The position numbers and the translations under genes were made by a program. DNA of 31,004 bases from positions 1 through 31,004 of the IMG/VR virus record IMGVR_UViG_3300024346_000333; one strand, 5' to 3'. Positions within the stretch are counted from its first letter, which is position 1; the number at the start of each line of letters is the position of its first letter. Below, piece after piece: positions 16,224-21,964 of this stretch. The stretch comes from a virus. The notes below the pieces were generated by a model that was not told where the DNA came from, did not search any database, and saw only the letters and a list, made by a program, of their open reading frames with translations.

Positions 16224-16605
16224 AAGATCAGATTTAAATAGCAATTTGGACTGCCCATATTGCCCAGGTAAAAAAGTATTTACCAATGGGTGCGGAGGTA
16301 AAGGGATGAAAGTGGTTAATAAATTACTTTCATTTTTACCATCATCCAAATTATTTCATGGAGCTTGCTCATTGCATGATATAGTCTATCAATTGGTTAG
16401 CATGGCGCCGATTAAGGTAGAATATCCCAATGGTAAAATAATAGTTTTGAGGAATAGACTAGATTGTGATAATATATGGCTAAAGGAAATGTTACAACTA
16501 GCAGACCATGCTGGATGGTATAAAAAAGTCATGATTTGGGCAGCTCATAGAAATTACAAGCTAGTCAGAAAAAACGGCGCCAAATTTTACAAACATGATC
16601 ATTGA
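16201..16605 (+). CDS. phospholipase A2-like protein (134 aa)
   Basis: Residues 30-35 (GCGGKG) resemble the calcium-binding glycine loop of secreted phospholipases A2. Residues 56-63 (CSLHDIVY) match the C..HD..Y core with the catalytic His59-Asp60. Residues 89-90 give a later CD pair like the cysteine-aspartate of the second helix. The remainder is basic, with an aromatic tail. The expected reaction is calcium-dependent hydrolysis of the sn-2 ester of phospholipids. It has no signal peptide. It sits inside the tail cluster and upstream of a membrane protein, suggesting a role in lysis or envelope damage. The alternative is a DUF1353-like phage protein, which also has an HD..Y motif. GGCGCC at 16404 and 16576. 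Confidence 0.55.
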   Translation: MNKIQTFKRSDLNSNLDCPYCPGKKVFTNGCGGKGMKVVNKLLSFLPSSKLFHGACSLHDIVYQLVSMAPIKVEYPNGKIIVLRNRLDCDNIWLKEMLQLADHAGWYKKVMIWAAHRNYKLVRKNGAKFYKHDH

Positions 16606-16718
16606 AAACATAAAAAGCTAAATAAATAAAATGAATAAACACAATTATCACATTGTTAAATGCTCAATTTAAAAGCTAAATTTATAAAATAGCATTATAA
16701 AAAAGCTAATTTTAAAAT
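16606..16718 (+). repeat. AT-rich gap with three AAAAGCTA direct repeats
   Basis: This 113-base gap is nearly all A/T. AAAAGCTA occurs at about 16613-16620, 16671-16678 and 16701-16708, with a further AAGCTA at 17213-17218 after the following gene. Spacings are 58 and 30 bases. Short repeats of this kind can be binding sites, AT-rich unwinding elements or the scars of a cassette insertion. Confidence 0.4.
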
Positions 16719-17204
16719 GTGGATGCAGTTGAAGGAATTAAATTTGTCCTTGAGAATTACAAGGAACTCGGCAGCAGTGCATCAGCTGCGGTTATGCTCG
16801 TTTTTTTTGCTTACTATAAATTCATACAAAAGCAATTTAATGCAGTCAAAACAGAAATCAAAGCAGATCAAAAGCTCGACAAAGAAAAATTTGATGAGCT
16901 TAAAGCAGTACTTGATGGATTGCTGGCAGGTGCGAGTGAATTGGAAAGAATTAAAAACGATCATGCCAAATCAATTGATCACATTAAAAAGAATTTTTCC
17001 GATATGAATTTTAGCTTAGAGGCCCAGGAGCGTAAAGTGGTAGAGAATGCTCACAGAATAGAGCTTAACAAAGTTACAATAAACACATTGAAGGGAATTA
17101 TTACAGACCTAATTGCAGACACAAAGAAATTTGGTGAGCGAGCCAATAGTATGGAGATGAGTCTGGCTAAAATGCTAGGTGCCTTATCTAAAAATTTCGA
17201 TTAG
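16719..17204 (+). CDS. membrane-anchored coiled-coil protein (holin- or spanin-like place)
   Basis: GTG start at 16719; no clear ribosome site precedes it. The 161-aa product has one hydrophobic segment at about residues 20-37 (SASAAVMLVFFAYYKFI) followed by long charged helices with heptad spacing up to the C-terminus. This suggests a protein anchored in the inner membrane with a coiled coil on one side. Placed after the phospholipase-like gene, it could serve in lysis, or in injection if it is part of the virion. An overlapping +1 frame from ATG 16717 is rejected because its product is unstructured. Neither holin nor spanin motifs are specific enough to decide. Confidence 0.6.
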   Translation: MDAVEGIKFVLENYKELGSSASAAVMLVFFAYYKFIQKQFNAVKTEIKADQKLDKEKFDELKAVLDGLLAGASELERIKNDHAKSIDHIKKNFSDMNFSLEAQERKVVENAHRIELNKVTINTLKGIITDLIADTKKFGERANSMEMSLAKMLGALSKNFD

Positions 17205-17205
17205 C

Positions 17206-17225
17206 ATAAAATAAGCTATTTTTAT
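17206..17225. repeat. AT-rich imperfect hairpin before the tail-tip gene
   Basis: AAAATA-AGC-TATTTT forms a short hairpin between the coiled-coil gene and the tail-tip gene. Read on the other strand, it resembles the palindrome at 3038-3052 (ATAAAATA.CTTATTTT). Weak terminator or binding site; low certainty. Confidence 0.35.
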
Positions 17226-17246
17226 ATTAATCCAAACGAGGTTAAT

Positions 17247-19826
17247 ATGGCGATCACAAGAACACAAAACACATTTTCTAATTTATACTATTTAATCAGA
17301 GTAAGAAAAGAAACAGGCTCATGGAATAATATCCCAGGCTACTCGCCAGCCTCGTCCAATATATTTAGATTTGCCACTCTCTCGAACGATTCTTATTATG
17401 GAGCGGCGCCCGATGTTATTAACATACAAGATTGGGGCTTGAGTATATCAACTATTGACAACTCATTTGGTGGTTTACTTACTGAGAAACCAGTGGCCAA
17501 GATCCCCAAAACATCCTTTTCAATTGATAACCTTGAACTATTTTATCACAGGCTTTGTGAGGCCAATGGGGGTGATTTAAACTCGTTTTATGGCGCCGAG
17601 GTAGATGTGTTTCTATGCAATGGATTGGTGCCTGGTTTATTCTGGACAGGCTCAAGCTGGGAGAATGACTTTGGGGTAGCAGATCCATTGTGGCAACTAC
17701 CAAATCCAGGAGCTAACTATCCAAATGATGATTTTATTTATCCCATATTCAAGGGAACTATAAACGATATAGGATTCAGCACTAGCACCACATCATTTAG
17801 TTGTTTAGGTGTTTCAGATAAGATCAATAGAAAATTTGGAACATTGTCAGGTTTAAATTCAAACTTTAAAACGAGAGGGCAGATCATTCCAATCACATAT
17901 GGGAATTGGACACAGGATGGAGATTTGGCGCCGCTCATTTTAGAGCGTGATTCTCAAGATATACCGAGGATCTTTTTAGACACTCAGCCAATTGATAGAC
18001 TAGACAATTTGCGACTTTATGATAAAGTTAGTGAGCTAGATTACAGGGTAGAAAATACAAAGGTAGTAGATGAGACAGCGGCAATTGTTACCTTTCAAGA
18101 TAGCACCTCAAGCGCAGACCTAGAGGCCAATATTTCAGATGATTCAAAAGACTGGGACAATGGCAGCCAATTAGATAACGTTTTAACAAATCACTTTCCA
18201 GGAGCCAAGCAGCTTTTATATAATCTTGATGGTGAGTCGGTAGCTTTTCATCATGATTTCGATAAATTTCCCACAAACCCAACGTACACCACAAACAGAT
18301 CAGCGAGTCGTGGATGGTCTGGTGGTGAGATTTTGCCTCATGTTTCCACTGATGAACTCTTTGAAATAGATGCAGAAATACAAAAAGCAAATGCAATAAT
18401 TACAATTGACTTATTGCCTAGTGAATTATATCTAAGTAATGGTGGTAATTTTACCGAGGCCAGAGGCACAGGATCATTTCAACTCACATTAGAAAACACA
18501 GATCCAAATGAACAGGATTTAAGCTATTCAAAGTATTTTTTTAAAGTTGGTGGTGTTTATACAGGCACCGCATATATTAGTCAAGTCAGCGCTATTTTTA
18601 GTCTAAAATATAAAGATTTTGGTTTTAGCGGTGAGGTTTTATCTTATGATGTTGAAGCATCAGTTTTGGGCAGCAGGTTTAATAATATTGATAATGACTT
18701 TTTGGCCGATCTTGTTTTTAGGATACGAGACCCCCAAGACTTTACTAACGAAATTCTTAGGATTGATCAGCTTTGCAAAGATCCAACAGACAGGCCGCAG
18801 CAATTTGAAACAGCAAGCGCCTCGGCATTGGCATATTTTCCAGATACCGATTCATTAAAAGAAGGATTGGAATTAAGTTTTGCAATCAATTCCTTACAAA
18901 ATGATTTTCCATCCGTACCTAGTAACCTAACACTCAACTATTTTGCGGCTCAATGTAAGATTAAAGTCTACGCAGAGAATGGTCTCTGGTACTGGAAAGG
19001 ACTCGGCCGCATTGATTCCACAAATAGTCTAATTGAAGCCCCATCCGATGTTTTAGCAGATATACAAAAGAAAGAACTGCAATTTCTACAATTTATTGAT
19101 GCAACACAAAGTCGATCAGATTGGAAAAATTCCTTTTCACTTTATGGCAATGAACCAACGTATAGAGCATTTGTAAATAATTTTTGTAAAAACAACGGCG
19201 CCGCATTATTTCAAAATGCAGCAGGCTATCAGGTACTTTTTGACCTAGAGAAAAAATTCTCACCAGATCACACGATCAATATGAATCAAATTGAGCTAAA
19301 AGATAACTTGCAGGGGATTAACTATACATTCACAGACCGAGAAAACATATACAATGAGTTTATCTTAAAGTTTAGAGCAAGCCCAGCTAATAAACAATTT
19401 TTAAATATTTTGAAAATTAACGAGAATGAGATCACATCGACCGAACCCTTGGAATTTTTTACTTCTGGGGATGCGCCAGCTTTGAGACAAAGATGCGAGG
19501 ATGCCACAGAATATTTAGGCCTGGACACTGGCGAGGTAAAACAATTTGTTTTTGAATCTAGTATAATCAGAGACCAAAGAACAGCAGAACAATTATTACA
19601 GCATTTAGTTCGATGGCATACTACTACAAAGGTAAATTTAAGAATTGATACAATCCTATCAGAAACCTATGACTTTGAGCTAGGCGATCAAGTTATTTTA
19701 GGAGATGTAGATGGATTGCCAGAAAAGGTTAAGGATGCCCAGTATATCATAACAGGAAAGCGGATTAATCCTAATTTGACAGGAGCAGGGCCAAGTATTC
19801 AGATTTCAATGACACAAGTTATTTAA
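17247..19826 (+). CDS. large tail-tip/baseplate protein (859 aa)
   Basis: The largest gene in the window, beta-rich and without coiled coil. The C-terminal third carries the pattern of tail-hub or tip proteins: EILRIDQ-type turns, a segment NIYNEFILKFRASPANKQF, an RTAEQLLQHLVRWHTTTKVNLRI strand-helix, and then FELGDQVILGDVDG with a YIITGKRINP end, like the last domain of phage tip attachment (J-like) and gp27/gp44-like hub proteins. The N-terminal part (KIPKTSFSIDNLELFYHRLC) likely fits a distal-tail ring. It would form the tip that contacts the cell and opens the tube. Four GGCGCC sites (17405, 17592, 17927, 19197). The ribosome site is a weak GAGG. Confidence 0.7.
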   Translation: MAITRTQNTFSNLYYLIRVRKETGSWNNIPGYSPASSNIFRFATLSNDSYYGAAPDVINIQDWGLSISTIDNSFGGLLTEKPVAKIPKTSFSIDNLELFYHRLCEANGGDLNSFYGAEVDVFLCNGLVPGLFWTGSSWENDFGVADPLWQLPNPGANYPNDDFIYPIFKGTINDIGFSTSTTSFSCLGVSDKINRKFGTLSGLNSNFKTRGQIIPITYGNWTQDGDLAPLILERDSQDIPRIFLDTQPIDRLDNLRLYDKVSELDYRVENTKVVDETAAIVTFQDSTSSADLEANISDDSKDWDNGSQLDNVLTNHFPGAKQLLYNLDGESVAFHHDFDKFPTNPTYTTNRSASRGWSGGEILPHVSTDELFEIDAEIQKANAIITIDLLPSELYLSNGGNFTEARGTGSFQLTLENTDPNEQDLSYSKYFFKVGGVYTGTAYISQVSAIFSLKYKDFGFSGEVLSYDVEASVLGSRFNNIDNDFLADLVFRIRDPQDFTNEILRIDQLCKDPTDRPQQFETASASALAYFPDTDSLKEGLELSFAINSLQNDFPSVPSNLTLNYFAAQCKIKVYAENGLWYWKGLGRIDSTNSLIEAPSDVLADIQKKELQFLQFIDATQSRSDWKNSFSLYGNEPTYRAFVNNFCKNNGAALFQNAAGYQVLFDLEKKFSPDHTINMNQIELKDNLQGINYTFTDRENIYNEFILKFRASPANKQFLNILKINENEITSTEPLEFFTSGDAPALRQRCEDATEYLGLDTGEVKQFVFESSIIRDQRTAEQLLQHLVRWHTTTKVNLRIDTILSETYDFELGDQVILGDVDGLPEKVKDAQYIITGKRINPNLTGAGPSIQISMTQVI

Positions 19827-19865
19827 ATAAAAACCTTGAAAAAATAAACGAGTGAGAATATATTT

Positions 19866-20336
19866 TTGGAACCAAAGCGAATAACACTAAAATTTGAGGC
19901 AATAAGCGCAAACCATAAGATGTACGGAGCTAACAAAGTAAGCGCTAGATATCTATATAAAAAGGAGCGCGATGAGCTACAAAAGGAAGTGAGCAATCAA
20001 ATTGGAGAGTATAAAGCTAGCGATCGGAAAGCCTTAAAAATAACACGTTATTGGGGTAGTAGAAAGCGAAGTTTTGACGAGGCCAATCTAATTGGTGGGT
20101 TTAAAATCTTAATTGATAGCCTAGTAAGGTCTGGATTTTTGGTAGATGATAACGTGGAATATTTCAAAGGTTATTATTTTCAACAAAAAAGCCAATCGGC
20201 AACGGCATATATTACAATTGAGGTACTAGACCCATTTAATGAGCTTGTGACAGCTTTGAGTAAAATCAGTGAACAGATGGAAGTGAAAGAACCAACACTA
20301 TTAAAAGCAGCTAAAATAGCTGGATTAACTAACTAA
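19866..20336 (+). CDS. RusA-like Holliday junction resolvase
   Basis: TTG start at 19866 (156 aa). The diagnostic segment is at 70-95: FDEANLIGGFKILIDSL...GFLVDD. Asp71, Asn74, Lys80, Asp84 and the Asp94-Asp95 pair correspond to the D...N....K...D.L....DD pattern of RusA endonucleases, which cleave four-way junctions in phage recombination and packaging intermediates. Usual RusA is about 120 aa; the extra C-terminal 35 residues here are helical. It begins the DNA metabolism block, with Sak4-like and SSB-like genes next, so it probably resolves the joint molecules that they make. Confidence 0.82.
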   Translation: MEPKRITLKFEAISANHKMYGANKVSARYLYKKERDELQKEVSNQIGEYKASDRKALKITRYWGSRKRSFDEANLIGGFKILIDSLVRSGFLVDDNVEYFKGYYFQQKSQSATAYITIEVLDPFNELVTALSKISEQMEVKEPTLLKAAKIAGLTN

Positions 20337-20348
20337 CAAAGGACACAA

Positions 20349-21050
20349 ATGAAGATCATTACTAAGAGGGTTATAAAGCCCCCTAGAGTCGTACTATATG
20401 CCCCTGAGGGAGTCGGAAAGACTACTTTCGGAACACAAGCGCCATCCCCTTTATTTATTTGCACAGAGCGAGGAACAGATAACTTTGATGTGCCTAGAGT
20501 GAATTGTCAGACTTGGGACGAAGTTACCGAGGCATTGAACTATCTAGCAGCAGGAAAGCATGAGTTTAAAACTTTAGTCATTGACACACTGGACTGGCTT
20601 GAGGCTTTGCTTATCAAGGATATATGTGAGAAAGCAGAAAAGAAATCCATTGAAGAATTTGGATTCGGTAAAGGTTTTACACTACTAGAGGAACGCACTA
20701 GAGAGTTTATAATGGGCCTTGATTACCTAATCGACAAGGGCATAAATATCTTTTTACTAGCTCATGCAAAAATTGAAAAATTCCAAGATCCAGAAATCAC
20801 TGAGGCAATGGATAGATGGACGATGAAATGCCATAAGAGAACAGCAGCAGTCTACAAAGAGTGGGCCGATGCCGTACTATTTGCAAACCATGATCGAATG
20901 GTGGTAGATGGAAAAGCCAAGGGAGGTTATACTCGCCTAGTTTGGGGAACTCATACAGCAGCTAGAGATGCAAAGAACAGATATAACATTCCAGACTTGA
21001 CAGAATTAGATTACAATAAACTAGAACCATATTTTCAAGGACAAAAATAG
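20349..21050 (+). CDS. Sak4-like RecA-fold ATPase (recombinase)
   Basis: 233 aa, AACAAAGGA ribosome site. Walker A APEGVGKTTF at 18-27, a Walker B-like TLVIDTLDWLEAL near 76-88, and a FLLAHAKIEKF segment near 137-147. This is the common architecture of the small AAA-type phage ATPases called Sak4, which anneal single strands or exchange strands for phage recombination. Sak4 genes are usually next to SSB genes, and here an SSB-like gene follows at once (the stop abuts the ATG). An alternative name is phage nucleotide-binding protein, with the same fold. Confidence 0.8.
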   Translation: MKIITKRVIKPPRVVLYAPEGVGKTTFGTQAPSPLFICTERGTDNFDVPRVNCQTWDEVTEALNYLAAGKHEFKTLVIDTLDWLEALLIKDICEKAEKKSIEEFGFGKGFTLLEERTREFIMGLDYLIDKGINIFLLAHAKIEKFQDPEITEAMDRWTMKCHKRTAAVYKEWADAVLFANHDRMVVDGKAKGGYTRLVWGTHTAARDAKNRYNIPDLTELDYNKLEPYFQGQK

Positions 21051-21626
21051 ATGAATCAGCAAAAAGGCACCGACTTCGGATGGGATGCAAATCTCTCCCA
21101 GCAATGGATTAACGAGCAAGCGAGCGAGCAAAAAGAAAAGCGAGAGATCCAGGATGCAGGTAATTATGAGTTCAAAATTATTTCAATGGAACGCAAAAGC
21201 GTTAAACCTGGTGGCAAATATGCAGGGGCGCCGATGGCAGCACTTAAGTATGAAATCGGCGGCACTATTGTTTTTGATTGGATCATCCTAAACACAGACT
21301 ACAATCAGAAAATAGCTAATTTCATGAAGTCGGTTTTTGGTGATCAACAACCACCTCCTGGATTTTGGGATCAATTAGTGGGCCGCTCTATATTGTTGGA
21401 AGTCGATAAAACTGAGGAAACATTCACCCCAAGCGATAAAAATGAGCCAGTTACATTTTACAAAAACAATGTGAAAAAATACTTAGATAAAACCCTAGAG
21501 CATAATATGGGAGCATTTGAAACGCAGGCGCCGAAAAAAGAAACCACTGCCCCCTCTTATAATAATCCGATTCCAGCGGCGCCGACTACTACAATACCAC
21601 CAATGGATGACATTTTGCCATTTTAA
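21051..21626 (+). CDS. SSB-like single-strand DNA-binding protein
   Basis: 191 aa. The middle has an OB-like strand pattern (GNYEFKIISMERK, PMAALKYEIGGTIVFDWIIL, LVGRSILLEVDK, VTFYKNNVKKYL), similar to DUF669-type phage proteins. The tail is Pro/Thr-rich and ends PPMDDILPF, which resembles the acidic-hydrophobic tip (DDDIPF) that bacterial SSB uses to recruit partners. It would coat single strands and load the Sak4-like ATPase encoded just upstream. Three GGCGCC sites fall in this gene, two of them in the flexible Pro/Ala tail. Confidence 0.72.
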   Translation: MNQQKGTDFGWDANLSQQWINEQASEQKEKREIQDAGNYEFKIISMERKSVKPGGKYAGAPMAALKYEIGGTIVFDWIILNTDYNQKIANFMKSVFGDQQPPPGFWDQLVGRSILLEVDKTEETFTPSDKNEPVTFYKNNVKKYLDKTLEHNMGAFETQAPKKETTAPSYNNPIPAAPTTTIPPMDDILPF

Positions 21627-21631
21627 ATGAC

Positions 21632-21649
21632 TGCTAGGAAAGACTAGCA
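21632..21649 (+). other. perfect hairpin upstream of the tRNA-like gene
   Basis: TGCTAG and CTAGCA form a 6-bp stem around a GAAAGA loop, four bases before the tRNA-like acceptor stem. There is no T run. It could be a weak terminator for the SSB transcript or a processing signal for the RNA downstream. Confidence 0.55.
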
Positions 21650-21653
21650 TTAT

Positions 21654-21802
21654 GAACGAGTGGCGAAATTGGTAGACGCACTAAAGTGAAAGTATTCGTA
21701 AGATGTTCAGAAACTTTAGATTGACTGTGGATAAAACCTAGAGACACCAAGCTCTCAAGTCGGTATAAAAATCCAATGCAGGTTCGAATCCTGCCTCGTT
21801 CA
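21654..21802 (+). tRNA. tRNA-Leu-like gene with an expanded middle (149 nt)
   Basis: The acceptor stem is perfect: GAACGAG (21654-21660) with CTCGTTC (21795-21801), then A as discriminator, with no encoded CCA. The D arm GCG/CGC around AAATTGGTAGA is of the tRNA-Leu type. The T arm is perfect: GCAGG (21778-21782), loop TTCGAAT, CCTGC (21790-21794). Between D and T arms are 98 nt instead of about 35. A 7-bp stem CTAAAGT/ACTTTAG (21681-21687, 21713-21719) encloses 25 nt where a 7-nt anticodon loop is normal. A second possible stem ATTGACT/AGTCGGT (21720-21726, 21758-21764, two G-U pairs) lies in the variable region. No anticodon is certain; GAA at 21688-21690 is one candidate, but the D arm argues for Leu. 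It may be an intron-containing tRNA, a degenerate one or a tRNA-like RNA with another use. Confidence 0.6.
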
Positions 21803-21816
21803 ATAAACAGAAATTA

Positions 21817-21870
21817 ACGCAACAGAAAATGTTTAAAAATTGAGATCCTTTAAATTAATTTTAGTTGCGT
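21817..21870 (+). other. long-loop inverted repeat downstream of the tRNA-like gene
   Basis: ACGCAAC (21817-21823) and GTTGCGT (21864-21870) are perfectly complementary, with a partly paired AT-rich extension inside. It may be an RNA structure at the end of the tRNA-like transcript or a control element for the helicase-methyltransferase gene. Confidence 0.45.
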
Positions 21871-21918
21871 GATGGCGATCGGCCTGGTGGCTCAACTTAA
21901 CCGATATGATTCGATTTC

Positions 21919-21940
21919 ATACGATCGTATAAAACACAAA
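21919..21940 (+). promoter_or_regulatory. 12-bp palindrome plus CGTATAAAACACAAA box upstream of helicase-methyltransferase
   Basis: ATACGATCGTAT (21919-21930) is a perfect palindrome, a credible operator. It runs into CGTATAAAACACAAA (21926-21940), a 15-base string repeated exactly at 29376-29390 upstream of the endolysin. The TATAAA could be a -10 element, but no -35 consensus is visible, so a phage- or host-specific promoter is possible. Confidence 0.5.
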
Positions 21941-21964
21941 CCAACAAACCAACAAAGGAAACAA

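Noticed and set aside
16717-17007. Overlapping frame from ATG 16717
   Set aside because: It is out of frame with the longer GTG-16719 coiled-coil protein, and its product has no sensible composition.
21654-21802. Group I intron in the tRNA-like gene
   Set aside because: A GTTCAGAAACTTTAGA string at 21704-21719 recalls the R element, but the extra sequence is only about 60 nt, too short for a group I core, and P/Q/S elements are not found.
21654-21802. tmRNA
   Set aside because: No G-U pair at position 3-70, an intact D stem, and no tag reading frame with an Ala-rich end.
21869-21964. Upstream extension of helicase-methyltransferase
   Set aside because: It would translate the palindrome and C/A-rich leader; ATG 21965 has a strong ribosome site.
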